A stretch of DNA of 64,000 bases from the NCBI GenBank assembly GCA_964017065.1, contig OZ024784.1, forward strand, positions 17,837,152 to 17,901,151. Reading direction: 5' to 3'. Under the pieces are notes generated by a model. It was not told the origin of the DNA and did not search any database. It was given only the letters and a program-made list of their open reading frames with translations. The translations under genes and the position numbers were made by a program. This document shows, in pieces, positions 34,375-49,879 of this stretch (the stretch's first letter is position 1; each line of letters opens with the position of its first letter). The DNA comes from Haliclona indistincta (taxonomy: Eukaryota > Porifera > Demospongiae > Haplosclerida > Chalinidae).

Positions 34375-36100
34375 CTAAGTTTCAAGAAACTGCACACTCA
34401 GTCTCTCATTGACATCGATGTCGTCAAGTGCCTGCAGTTAAAAGAACATGAACTATTTCAAGTGCGTACATTTAAAAACAAAGCTAAAAATCCAGTTCCT
34501 TATTCGTTAAAATTATGATTACACATGAAATTGGTATTTTGACTATTTTTGTACCTTTCTGAATTCGTCGAAATTGAGAAAGTTGTCCTTATCTTCATCA
34601 GCTTCTTTCATGGTTCTCTTCACGATCAGGTCCAGCTGTTCTCGTGGAATATGGTGACCGACCATACATGATAGAATCTATTGATGAATACTAAACTAAT
34701 TAAACACTTTTTAAGGTGCCAGTGCACCAATTTATAACTTTGCAAGTAGCTTTATTTTCCAGCTATGGTATTTTGTACAGGCGTGCTCCAGTATGCGCTT
34801 TGTTACGTCCGTCGATTATAGCAAGTTTCAGTCGCGAAGTGTTAGCTAGCGTGGAGCAGTGAGCTCGCCCAGTAAAGACCGGTCTGTGGCTGCTATCTCT
34901 AGTTTGGCTTGCTTGCTCCGGAAAGAACTCGTTTACAGCTTACAAATTTCAAACGTACAGAGCAATTTTTTGATAGTCCTCTGCTAATGCGGCAAAACAG
35001 CAAACATAGAACAGAAAATTCTTTTAAAAATTGATTGTACTACGGAAATTCGATCTGTACGGTTGTGGGCAAGATGCTGCTGCACTTGAAGCGCGTCGAT
35101 CTATTGCTCGACAGTTGAGATAGCAGCCACAGACGCTTCATGTATTATTTTCCCCATACTGTTATGTAAATCACTGTGTTTATAAAGTAGTTATTATAAA
35201 ATGCACAATGCGTGGGTGTTGAATACTAACAACGAGCACCACCACCTATCATGACTTGATCTACAGACAATAACCATGTATTGTAGCTATCAGCTTCTAT
35301 TGGTGTCTATATAAATAAAGGATTGATCTAACATGCAACTATGAATGCTTCAAAAGATCCCCCATTTCTTTATCAAGACTGGAGTAATAGTAACATTGTG
35401 ATTACCTTAGCAAGATCTTCTTGAGATATTTTTCCATCTCTGTCAGTGTCATAAACTCTAAAGACAACTATGATAAAAAGTAGTTGTAAACATTGTTCTC
35501 ATTTTTGTACTACATAATAAAGATCCTCACATTCGGCTTTCTTATTAGGTGAGCTTAGTTCATTGTCAGATTCATGGATTGTCTGAAACCGAGCTAAAGT
35601 GCGGACAAACTGTTTAAAATTACACGTGACTGATGTGGCAGTTGCTTGCAGGCTGTCAGAACTATTAGCACACAAGGAGAAAACGAGAGAGAGACAGAGA
35701 CAGAGAGAGAGAGAGACAGAGAGAGAGAGAGAAGGACTGATTATACACGGGTATAGCTGTGCACTAAATGTACCCTTCTGTTAAAAGAAATGCATCAATG
35801 ATACTCGGTGCTAGGGGATTCACAGCTAGCTCAGGGATCAACATTAGATCTTGTCTTCTACAAAAGGATATTGGTTATGTCATTAAAGTATTGCTAGAGA
35901 GTATTTACGTCAGATAGCCCTTGTTCTGCTTGTCTAGGTGCACGAAGCGAGAGTATAGGCGTCGTATCTGGTACTCTGAAACTAAAGTGTGAAGAATAGT
36001 CGTCACATATCACTTGCTATGTGTTATTCTCACATCCTGTCTCGTCACGAATAACCTGGAAGTCCTCTTCAGACAAAGATGAGGAGAATAACGCTCCCAT
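34375..36100 (-). CDS. CHP1-like EF-hand protein (calcineurin B homologous), copy 1
   Basis: Seven exons (36100-36034, 35981-35909, 35857-35774, 35652-35531, 35467-35406, 34677-34555, 34431-34375) give 195 residues, the same length as vertebrate CHP1. MGALFSSS is a good N-myristoylation site. The C-terminal half has EF-hands with loops DTDRDGKISQED and DEDKDNFLNFDE. The N-terminal pair is degenerate, as in CHP proteins. The ending DIDVNERLSVQFLET matches the CHP1 C-terminus. CHP proteins bind Na+/H+ exchangers and regulate calcineurin and trafficking. The intron 34678-35405 is long (728 bp) and carries an 18-bp inverted pair (GTCTGTGGCTGCTATCTC around 34882 and its complement near 35118). A GA microsatellite lies near 35690-35730 in the intron before exon 4. 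Confidence 0.9.
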
Positions 36101-36544
36101 TTTCCTCTAAGATCATCCAGCAACCCCACAGCACGATCTTGCACCTGGCACGCAGCCGATGGCCTGCCAAAGCCAAACCAAACCCTTTATGGGCGGAGAC
36201 TAATACACAGTACACCACGCCCACAAAAAATTAATGAGTCTAGCACTATGCATGCATGAATGCACTAGGCAGTAGTACTACTAGATATACCGCGAGTTAG
36301 AAACAGGTGTCTCAGTAATAACTAACATGTACCAGACAAAGACAACATCAGCATGCGGATAACATTCATTCATTGCGTGCAAGATCGAAACAGTCAACAG
36401 GTGCTTTTGTCTTTAGTATTAAAATTATGTGATAGTGATTGCATGCAACTCCTAAAAATTGCATGCACAATTGTATATACATAACAGTCAGCAGTGCATG
36501 CACAGTACCTTCATAGCAACATTATGGTACCATGGTACAAATTC
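36101..36544. other. Upstream flank of CHP1 copy 1
   Basis: No exon or strong repeat is seen. GCATGCA-type words recur. The stretch separates the CHP1 copy 1 start from the GC-rich promoter-like segment. Confidence 0.4.
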
Positions 36545-36549
36545 AAACC

Positions 36550-36640
36550 TAAAGTTGTTCATGTTGCGCGCGCTCGCGCGTAACGCATGCGCAAGCGAGT
36601 AGAGTTAGGCGCCAATTTTGAAATGCTATAAAGAGCCTAG
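36550..36640 (+). promoter_or_regulatory. Promoter-like segment without an obvious coding gene
   Basis: In AT-rich surroundings there is a CpG-rich run GCGCGCGCTCGCGCG (about 36565-36580), an ACGCATGCGCAAG word resembling an NRF1 site, GGCGCCAATTTTGAAA resembling E2F plus CHR cell-cycle elements (about 36608-36623), and CTATAAAG as a TATA-like box (about 36626). The order fits a plus-strand start near 36655. No long coding exon follows. Confidence 0.4.
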
Positions 36641-36654
36641 CTGAGAAGCGGGAA

Positions 36655-36956
36655 GTCATTCCTGCTTTATCTTGCTGCCATGAGGAACTAGAGCTGCTGA
36701 TGAGAAGAAGACCATCCAACTAGAGCCGAAAAACCTTTACAACGCTGTCACAAGTGTCTCTTTGCTTCAGTAAACACGGTTAGTTCAGTGTCGTGACAAG
36801 GCTGTAACTCTGTATTACTCTATCTCTTTTGTAGGCTGTCAACGCTTTTACAACCAAGCGCTGTCAGTAACGCTTCTACCAATGGCACTAACAGCATCTA
36901 TTTCCTACAGGGTTCAACCAACCTGAGCTCAAAACTGTACATTCTCTGATACTGCT
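36655..36956 (+). other. Possible 5' end of a non-coding transcript
   Basis: The only ATG soon after the promoter-like segment (ATGAGGAACTAG) terminates after three codons. Splice-like junctions exist (for example CTACAG|GGTTCAACC near 36909), but no conserved protein was recognised. Non-coding transcription is inference. Confidence 0.3.
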
Positions 36957-37240
36957 ATGCTCAAAGACTTCTCTACACCACTGGTTCTCTGCTACTGGCT
37001 CTACCTCATACTACTGGCTCTACCCTCTGCTACAAGCTCTACCTCATACTACTGGCTCTACCCTCAGCTACTAGCTCTACCTCATACTACTGGCTCTACC
37101 CTCTGCTACAAGCTCTACCTCATACTACTGGCTCTACCCTCAGCTACTAGCTCTACCTCATACTACTGGCTCTACCCTATGCTACTGACTCTACTATGAC
37201 TGGTCATACTCTCTGCTACTTGCTCTACTCTCCATTATCG
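36957..37240 (+). repeat. CTACTGGCTCTAC minisatellite, block 1
   Basis: Short imperfect repeats of CTACTGGCTCTACC(T/C)CTG make up this block. Related blocks occur at about 37986-38092 and 39965-40135, each preceding a copy of the same roughly 760-bp body. The apparent Leu/Ser/Tyr-rich open frame through it is repeat-driven. Confidence 0.85.
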
Positions 37241-38138
37241 CTGGTAATACGTTATCTACCCAAGACCTCACGGTACCAGTAATGTATAGTCTAAGGGTAT
37301 GTAAGGTAGTATTGATGCATAATAGGTTAACTTAGTCACACTCACAGTAGCAATGATAATATGTATGGTAGCAATGATAGAGTGTATTTGTCACGTGTCA
37401 CCTCATGGATCCAACAAGGTTAGTGCTGGCGCAACGCAACATAATATACACAGAGTCCACTTTAGTATGTACTTGCTGGCGCAACATAATAAAATGCACA
37501 ATGGTTTTTATGATGCATGTTAGCAATATTAGAATGTATTTATTTGCAGCTAGCGCAACACAACGTACCATGAGTGAGTAAGTCAGTGGGAGTGTATTTT
37601 ATTGAAGATGTTGAAAATTTTTCATATGTATTTCACTAATATTTATGTATGTTAGCTAGTGTAGTCAAAGCTTTAGGATGAACATTGTGTAGTATAGGTA
37701 GTGTAGTCAAGCCTTAGATAGGTAGTGGAGTCAAGCTGAAGAACATGAAGAGGAGCTGACTGACTACTTTTGGTTTAATACAGTCTCATTCCCAATCTCA
37801 TGGAACCAGTGTATGAGGTCAGTGCCACATCACTGTATGCTAGCAGCATTGATCACTCAATCCACTACAGAGTCCAGTGTATAAACTCCTAACGTCAACT
37901 GGAGTTTAGGAATGAGACTAATCGTGAAACACACTGGACTGAAGGTAACGACTTGTTTAACAATCACTAGATGCACATTAATTTTATACACTACGTACAG
38001 ATACAACTCTGCTACTGGCTCTACCCTCTTCTACTGGCTCTACTCTCTACTACTGGCTCTACTCTCTGCTACTTGCTCTACTCTCTATATCGCTGTTAAT
38101 ACGTTATCTATCCAAGACCTCACGGTACCAGTAATGTA

Positions 38139-38524
38139 AAGAAAATTAAAAAGATTTCTATCGAAATCAAAAAGATGTAGGGTTATGACATCTACCACTG
38201 GTCAACAATGTAAACTAACAAGGAACAAGCATGGAATGGTAACACGATTGACTTGCTAACAGACCATAGATCCCTACATCAGTGGCTGCTGTAGTTGACT
38301 ATAGCTAGTACAGCTTAGCTTGTTGCTGTTGACTGACACCTGACGTGTATTCAGCTTGTGACAGCTTATATGTACAGCCACTGATGTAGGGATCTATGGT
38401 CTGTTAGCAAGTCAATCGTGTTACCATTCCATGCTTGTTCCTTGTTAGTTTACATTGTTGACCAGTGGTAGATGTCATAACCCTACATCTTTTTGATTTC
38501 GATAGAAATCTTTTTAATTTTCTT
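38139..38524. repeat. Perfect 150-bp inverted repeat (foldback)
   Basis: Bases 38139-38288 are the exact reverse complement of 38375-38524 by reading, around an 86-bp loop. The outer ends are AAGAAAATTAAAAAG and its complement. It forms the left end of the 1109-bp insertion. Confidence 0.95.
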
Positions 38525-39247
38525 GTTTGTGTCCTTTTTTCTTTTTCAGTGTAGTACAGTAGATATCAGCTCGCCTACGCATGCATGAATACAGTGCATA
38601 CGAGCCCCGCCCACACTTGTTTACGGCGGTTATAATTATCTGGCAAGGCAGAATGGTGATTCTGCGCTTGCTAGCTCACCGTTCTTCGAAGACTCCAGAC
38701 AAATATGTTTTCTCCGTGATCTACGGCGTGGCGATACTCAAGCTTGTGCTTGGTCACGTGCGCTAACCACAGCTTGGTCACGTGCGTATTGCGCAATCAC
38801 TATAATTATTAATGGCGTCTAACACTTAGCTGACAATGGATCACGATCGAGAAATCGCGGAATTTATATCGCCGTTGCGCTAAAAACTAAGTTCAAAAGG
38901 CACATGCCAGGAGAATTTCACGACTGTTCGTGGGTGTTTTGGTCTCGGCACTGCTCACGTAAAGGTGCTAGGCGAGTGGAAGAAAGAAGAAAGAAGAAAG
39001 AAGAAAACGAAGATGACGAAACTCGATTTTCACCGTTTCCAGGTTCGTCACTTTAGTAACAATCTCGAGCAATCTCCTTGCTACTGTAAGATGGGGCAAC
39101 GCCAGATAGCAGATTTAAGTGTCTTTGGACGTATAAAATTCATCACCAGGCGAAATATCAGCGTTTGAACGCTAATACATTGTATGTAGCCGCCATCTTG
39201 TTTTCTCGTTCAACCCTACATAGGGAGACACTACCGTGTCTCCCTAA
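38139..39247 (+). mobile_element. Insertion inside macro-repeat copy 2 (possible non-autonomous Helitron-like element)
   Basis: Comparison with the other two copies (…CCAGTAATGTA|TAGTCTAAGG…) gives exact boundaries: 1109 bp inserted between A and T with no target-site duplication. The right end is a hairpin (AGGGAGACAC-TACC-GTGTCTCCCT) followed by CTAA. A 3' hairpin plus CTRR and A/T insertion are Helitron features, but the left end starts AAGAAAATT rather than TC, and the hairpin abuts CTAA instead of lying about 10 bases upstream. It could instead be two nested elements. Confidence 0.5.
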
Positions 39248-40625
39248 TAGTCTAAGGGTATGTAAGGTAGTATTGATGCATAATAGGTTAACTTAGTCAC
39301 ACTCACAGTAGCAATGATAATATGTATGGTAGCAATGATAGAGTGTATTTGTCACGTGTCACCTCATGGATCCAACAAGGTTAGTGCTGGCGCAACGCAA
39401 CATAATATACACAGAGTCCACTTTAGTATGTACTTGCTGGCGCAACGCAACATAATAAAATGCACAATGGTTTTATGATGCATGTTAGCAATGATAGAAA
39501 GTATTTATTTGCAGCTAGCGCAACACAACGTACCATGAGTGAGTAAGTCAGTGGGAGTGTATTTTATTGAAGATGTTGAAAATTTTTCATATGTATTTCA
39601 CTAATATTGATGTATGCTAGCTAGTGTAGTCAAAGCTTTAGGATGAACATTGTGTAGTATAGGTAGTGTAGTCAAGCCTTAGATAGGTAGTGGAGTCAAG
39701 CTGAAGAACATGAAGAGGAGCTGACTGACGACTTGGGTTTAATACAGTCTCATTCCCAATCTCATGGAACCGGTGTATGAGGTCAGTGCCACACCACTGT
39801 ATGCTAGCAGCATTGATCACTCAATCCACTACATGTACAGAGTCCAGTGTATCAACTCCTAACGTCAACTGGAGTTTAGGAATGAGACTAATCGTGAAAC
39901 ACACTGGACTGAAGGTAACGACTTGTTTAACAATCACTAGATGCACATTAATTTTATACACTACAGATACAACTCTGCTACTGGCTCTACCCTCTTCTAC
40001 TGGCTCTACTCTCTGCTACTGGCTCTACTCTCTACTACTGGCTCTACTCTCTGCTACTGGCTCTACTCTCTACTACTGGCTCTACTCTCTGCTACTGGCT
40101 CTACTCTCTGCTACTGGCTCTACTCTCTACTATCGCTGGTAATACGTTATCTACCCAAGACCTCACGGTACCAGTAATGTATAGTCTAAGGGTGTGTAAG
40201 GTAGTATTGATGCATAATAGGTTAACTTAGTCACACTCACAGTAGCAATGATAATATGTATGGTAGCAATGATAGAGTGTATTTGTCACGTGTCACCTCA
40301 TGGATCCAACAAGGTTAGTGCTGGCGCAACGCAACATAATATACACAGAGTCCACTTTAGTATGTACTTGCTGGCGCAGCGCAACATAATAAAATGCACA
40401 ATGGTTTCTATGATGCATGATAGCAATATTAGAATGTATTTATTTGCAGCTAGCGCAACACAACGTACCATGAGTGAGTAAGTCAGTGGGAGTGTATTTT
40501 ATGAAAGATGTTGAAAAATTTTGATATGTATTTTATTGATATTATGTATGTTAGCTAGTGTAGTCAAAGCTTTAGGATGAACATTGTGTAGTATAGGTAG
40601 TGTAGTCAAGTCTCAGATAGGTAGA

Positions 40626-40840
40626 TAGTGTTCAAGATCAAGGAGGATCAAGGCAACTGGAGCAAGATTACAACGAGGAGGATCAAAGCAACTGAGCATA
40701 CAAGATTCATTGTTCGGTGAATTCAATATCTAATGTGTTCATAATGCGTTTTCTTCTGTAGGAGCGACCGTGGATACAATTTCTATCATAGTTGTGTATC
40801 ATTTTGATGTGTTTTCCACTACAGATTAGCCAAGATACAA
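40626..40840 (+). other. Unique stretch after macro-repeat
   Basis: AGGATCAAGGCAACTGGAGCAAG and a variant recur once here. Acceptor-like TTCTGTAG|GAGCG and CACTACAG|ATTAGCC are present, but no coding exon was recognised. Confidence 0.3.
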
Positions 40841-41602
40841 CTGGTCTAATGTACAGGTTCAACGTAGCTCACCCCTCACTGGACTAATGTAGCTCACCCC
40901 TCCCTGGACTAATGTACTGGTTCAATGTAGCTCACCCCTCACTGGTCTAATGTACTGGTTCAATGTAGCTCACCCCTCACTGGTCTAATGTACTGGTTCA
41001 ATGTAGCTCACCCCTCCCTGGACTAATGTACTGGTTCAATGTAGCTCACCCCTCCCTGGACTAATGTACTGGTTCAATGTAGCTCACCCCTCACTGGTCT
41101 AATGTACTGGTTCAATGTAGCTCACCCCTCACTGGTCTAATGTACTGGTTCAATGTAGCTCACCCCTCACTGGTCTAATGTACTGGTTCAATGTAGCTCA
41201 CCCCTCACTGGTCTAATGTACTGGTTCAATGTAGCTCACCCCTCACTGGTCTAATGTACTGGTTCAATGTAGCTCACCCCTCACTGGTCTAATGTACTGG
41301 TTCAATGTAGCTCACCCCTCACTGGTCTAATGTACTGGTTCAATGTAGCTCACCCCTCATTGGACTAATGTACAGGTTCAATGTAGCTCACCCCTCACTG
41401 GTCTAATGTACTGGTTCAATGTAGCTCACCCCTCACTGGTCTAATGTACTGGTTCAATGTAGCTCACTCCTCACTGGTCTAATGTACTGGTTCAATGTAG
41501 CTCACCCCTCACTGGTCTAATGTACTGGTTCAATGTAGCTCACCCCTCACTGGTCTAATGTACTGATTCAATGTAGCTCACCCCTCACTGGTCTAATGTA
41601 CT
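40841..41602 (+). repeat. 38-bp minisatellite, about 20 copies
   Basis: The unit is TAATGTACTGGTTCAATGTA followed by GCTCACCCCTCACTGGTC, 38 bp in total. Early copies vary (CCCTGGAC for CACTGGTC) and the central copies are almost identical. It is unrelated in sequence to the other 38-bp array at 33713-34183. Confidence 0.95.
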
Positions 41603-41639
41603 ATATTGGTCCCTCATCAGATCCAATGATGCATTGATA

Positions 41640-41905
41640 ATGATCCATCATCGATTACAATCACCGATTCGACCCACCATCGATTCAACCCATCATCGAC
41701 TTCATCACCGTTTCGACCCATCATCGATTTCAATCACCGATTCGACCTATCATCGATTTCAATCACCGATTCGACCCATCATTGATTCAACCATCGATTC
41801 GACCCATCATCGATTTCAATCACCGATTCGACCCATCATCGATTTCAATCATCGATTCGACCCATCATCGATTCCAATCACCGATTCGACCCATCATCAA
41901 TTTAT
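41640..41905 (+). repeat. ~29-bp degenerate minisatellite
   Basis: ATCATCGATTTCAATCACCG followed by ATTCGACCC recurs about nine times with small deletions. The open frame through it is repeat-driven. Confidence 0.85.
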
Positions 41906-42279
41906 TATTTTTATCCACATGTTATTTCTTCATCCACAGATAGGTGTCAGCCACAAGGAGTACAGCAGCACTGAACCGATAGTACTGTTTATCAGATGTC
42001 TTTTATTACTACAGATTATAGGATTTGATAGAGAATTATGATATGTTATTCCGTATGTTTCTCTTCATAGATAAATGACCAAACAGCATTAGAGTCTGTA
42101 GTACAGGTACTATTACTGTTTATTCACATGCTCTTTTTCTAGCCTTGTTTCCAGGCTCTGCCTTCTCTCAATCGAGAGGAGCAGAGCCTTGGAATGAAGC
42201 TATTTTCCATGCAGATATAGACTCAAGGCCTGTTCAAATGCTGAGAGATCTTACTAGGTATTATTGCTGTGAGTTGCAT
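41906..42279 (+). other. Spacer with strong hairpin
   Basis: AGGCTCTGCCTTCTCTC and GAGAGGAGCAGAGCCT (about 42152-42190) form a near-perfect stem with a tiny loop. No gene was recognised; a short open frame (from about 42145) spans it, but I cannot support it as coding. Confidence 0.4.
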
Positions 42280-42610
42280 TATCTCTTTTCACCGCAGGTT
42301 AAAACCTCGATAGATGCTATCAGGTATACTATTGTATTGATGTCTAATCTCTTTTTCTCCAGGTCAAGACACCATTTTCATTTTTTTGTATATTATTGTC
42401 TTATCTCTTATCAGGTCAAACCCTTCAGCTGTTACAAGGTATACTAATGTATTGATGTCTAATCTCTTTTTACCCAGGTCAAGACCCCATTTCATTTTTT
42501 GTATATTCTTAGCAGGTAAAACCCTTCAGCTGTTACAAGGTATACTAATGTATTGATGTCTAATCTCTTTTTATTTCAGGTCAAGACCATTCCATTTTTT
42601 GATTTCTGAG
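42280..42610 (+). repeat. ~105-130-bp direct repeat, about three copies
   Basis: Each unit contains GGTATACTA(T/A)TGTATTGATG, CTAATCTCTTTTT, AGGTCAAGACC and CCCTTCAGCTGTTACAAGG. Copies are close to identical with small length changes. Acceptor-like CAG|GTCAAG motifs recur in each unit. Confidence 0.8.
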
Positions 42611-43107
42611 CTGTTGTACTTATTATTTGGGTTTTTCCAGAGAGGATTTATCCCATCGGGTTTTACTTCTCTGGTTTTTTTCCCTTGGATGGTGTTGGGC
42701 CGACCATTCATAAATTTAACTTTCGGCCTCAGCTCTAAAACTGTACCATAATAATTTATTATTTAAAAAATAGTTTTTTTTCAAGATTTTGTCAATAAAG
42801 TGAAAAGGAGATGCGCACGCCAAGTGAGGGATTACACGCATATGTCTGGAAGCATCAATGTCTCACAGAAAGCTCTAAGATATTGTCGTACTTACACTGT
42901 AATGCCTAGAAGTTCGTTGTTTTCCTGAGCAGTCATGTTCCTTCAGACCTCTCAGCCTGATGGTGGTGTTGAGTACACTACATGATAGCTGTGTAATATA
43001 AACTTTAGCCTGCTCAGTTTATTTAGTTTTATTTTGAGATCACAATAAAAACAGTTATCTTTGTGTGTATCAAGTTTATCAATAGTTCTGAGTATTCATA
43101 GATTAGC
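42611..43107. other. Spacer between repeats and CHP1 copy 2
   Basis: AT-rich, with no exon recognised. It should contain the 3' flank of CHP1 copy 2, whose last exon ends at 43108. Confidence 0.4.
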
Positions 43108-44321
43108 TCAAGCTGTGGGAAATCTCACACTCATAGAACCATTAATATCAATGGATCCAAGAGCCTATAGCAACAGGATGTACAGGTGTAAAACATTGTC
43201 ACATAGCAACGAGTCTATCTCACTTTCTTAAATTCTTTCAAGTCTAGAAAATCGTCCTTGTCCTGATCAGCTTCCTTCATAGTTCGGTTTATTATACACT
43301 GTAAGTCATCCTCAGGCACATTGCGACCCAGCAGACAGCCAAGTATCTATAATGAAATAGAATAGACAGATTTGAATTACTCATGCTCTATTGGAACATA
43401 CATGTACAACAATGTATCGGTCACAGACATCATTTTCACAGTGTTAAGATCACATTATTCGTACATAGCATACAGACACACCAATTAGATACTTTGCTAA
43501 TAAACTCTGACAAGGGCTCATTGAGCCGAGAGGGCATGCAACTAACGTAGAAGCATAGTGCTGAGTGTTACTATAAATATAATTTATAACTATTAATAAG
43601 TTAATGTTTCCAGTTTGTCATATGTACGAGCATGATCTGCTGAGAGCGTGCGAGTACACACTGTACTGTCAATGTCGCTATCGATACTTTGTTAGTAAAC
43701 TCCGTAACATTTATACTATTGCACTCACACTTGCAAGATCACTTTTGGAAATTTTGCCATCACAATCGACATCATAAACTTTGAACACAACTAAAGTTGA
43801 TAAAGAGATTGTATAGCACTATAATGGATCTTCACTCACATTCAATCTTCTTGTCATCAGAGCTGAGGGGATGGGAGGATTGTTTGTGGTGAGAGAAGCG
43901 CTGAAATCGAGCCATGGTGAGCACAAAGTGTCTGAAATCACATTTGACAGACATGACTTCTTCTCCAATGATGGGACTAGCAGCCTCAAGATCAGTAGAT
44001 TGACTAGAGAGAAGAAAACACCAGTATCAAGTCTTCTCTTGGAATGTGGTACCCACATTGTTTCATACGTTATATCTTACACACATAGTATTGTTGTACA
44101 CCACAGACACAAAGCTACAAGCAGAAACTTTTATTACCACAGGATTCAGATGTTCCAGGCATCTTGTGTACGTACTAAGCAGGTACCATTTTTACATAAA
44201 CTTCTGAGCTCACAACCCGTTTTACATGATGGGTAGGCTGGATTGGAAAGAAATTGCTTTTTGTCCCAGGATTCAAACCCTCTGGGTTATATATTCATTA
44301 GTTGAAAAATCACCAGACACA

Positions 44322-44352
<31 letters not shown>

Positions 44353-44719
44353 CCACACACACACACATGCACGCACACACACACACCTGTCTGCTAAGAT
44401 AAATGCATTAATGATCTTCTCTGCCAGTGGGTTGATTGCAATTTCCGGTATCAGCATTAGATCTCTTTTCCTAATCAAGTAAGTGAAGGCCAGAAGGTGC
44501 CAAGCATAAACTCTCACGTTAAATATCCTTTCTTGTCTCTGTCCAGGTGAATGAAACGATAGTGGAGTCTCTTAAGTTGATATTCTGTGACTGATCAAAG
44601 TGTAGACATGTGTACGATTATAAAGGTCCATTATTATCCATACATGCAGTCTCTTCGTGAAGTTGATGGATCTCTCGTTTCACTTCATCTGTCAACGTAG
44701 TAGAAATCCACGATCCCAT
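43108..44719 (-). CDS. CHP1-like EF-hand protein, copy 2
   Basis: Seven exons (44719-44644, 44590-44518, 44470-44387, 44003-43840, 43790-43729, 43346-43224, 43164-43108) give 212 residues. Exons 2, 3, 5, 6 and 7 have exactly the same lengths as in copy 1 (73, 84, 62, 123, 57), showing duplication of a spliced gene at the DNA level. MGSWIST is a myristoylation site. Active EF loops are DVDCDGKISKSD and DQDKDDFLDLKE. The last exon encodes ALGSIDINGSMSVRFPTA, so the in-frame stop just after the exon 6 donor is not the real end. Exon 4 has a 14-residue insertion relative to copy 1. Shares a 189-bp divergent promoter region with KIF6. Confidence 0.88.
44319..44386 (+). repeat. (AC)n microsatellite in CHP1 copy 2 intron
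   Basis: CA dinucleotides with a few interruptions adjoin the exon 3 donor of CHP1 copy 2, so on the transcribed strand the intron opens with a GT run. Confidence 0.9.
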
Positions 44720-44908
44720 GTTCTTCCGAGCTCATAGATCTGCTTTTACAAAGAAGGGTCACTGGCACTACTCCAGCAAGGTGGGCTGGGCCTATAAAAA
44801 CATCACGCCTTCTTTATTGATGCGCTTTAGATAGAATCGAGGCGGACTTGTTTTCTGGCTGCTACTGGTAACGATCGGTTGAGCAGGCCACATGCCACAT
44901 GATGCGAG
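44720..44908. promoter_or_regulatory. Divergent promoter region, CHP1 copy 2 / KIF6
   Basis: The two start codons are 189 bp apart on opposite strands, so both promoters lie here. A GGTCACTGGCACTACTCCAG segment and a CCTATAAAAACATC TATA-like sequence (about 44790-44803) are visible. Confidence 0.5.
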
Positions 44909-49600
<4,692 letters not shown>

Positions 49601-49879
49601 CTATTATGCTTATTATAATTTTCACATTGCAATAATTTTGCGGAAATGCTGAGGTACTCCTACCACAGTCTAGCTGCTGACCCTCTCCCGGCCTGCCTAT
49701 TGATATGTGGGCGGACGGCTGGGAGTACAGTGGTCCTCTACACCATTGGGACCAACAAAATTGTCCATTATAGAGAGGGTGTCCTCTGGACAGGGGTTTA
49801 TTATACATTATTCCTGTCCTACCATAGCTTGTAATAATTATCTGTGCTCCCACGCATTCAAGAGCACACGCCCCCAGCT
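49601..49879 (+). other. KIF6/sirtuin spacer with MITE fragment
   Basis: The segment 49728-49812 starts CAGTGGTCCTCTACACC after TA and repeats ATTGGGACCAACAAAA...GGGGTTTATTATACATTA from the MITE at 45687, so it is a second, right-truncated member of that family. It lies close upstream of the sirtuin start. Confidence 0.65.

Larger units (their letters stand above)
37226..40625 (+). repeat. Tandem macro-repeat: about three copies of a ~760-bp body with minisatellites
   Basis: The body starts CTGGTAATACGTTATCTACC, runs through AGTCTAAGGGTATGTAAGG, GTCACGTGTCACCTCATGG and GGATGAACATTGTGTAGTAT, and ends before a CTACTGGCTCTAC block. Copies start near 37240, 38093 and 40137. The second copy is split by the insertion 38139-39247, and the third diverges after about 40625. 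Copies are nearly identical over long stretches. No transposase or reverse transcriptase frame is present. The repeat family was not recognised. Confidence 0.8.

Noticed and set aside
36957..40180. Leu/Ser/Tyr-rich frames over CTACTGGCTCTAC repeats
   Set aside because: They follow the minisatellite, change frame between blocks and have no conserved domain.
40841..41602. CRISPR-like array or satellite centromere
   Set aside because: It is a direct minisatellite of about 20 units without spacers and is too short for a centromeric array.
43219..43224. Stop of CHP1 copy 2 immediately after KEFKK
   Set aside because: A good donor (GTGAGA) lies there, and a last exon at 43164-43108 matches the C-terminus of copy 1 in length and sequence.
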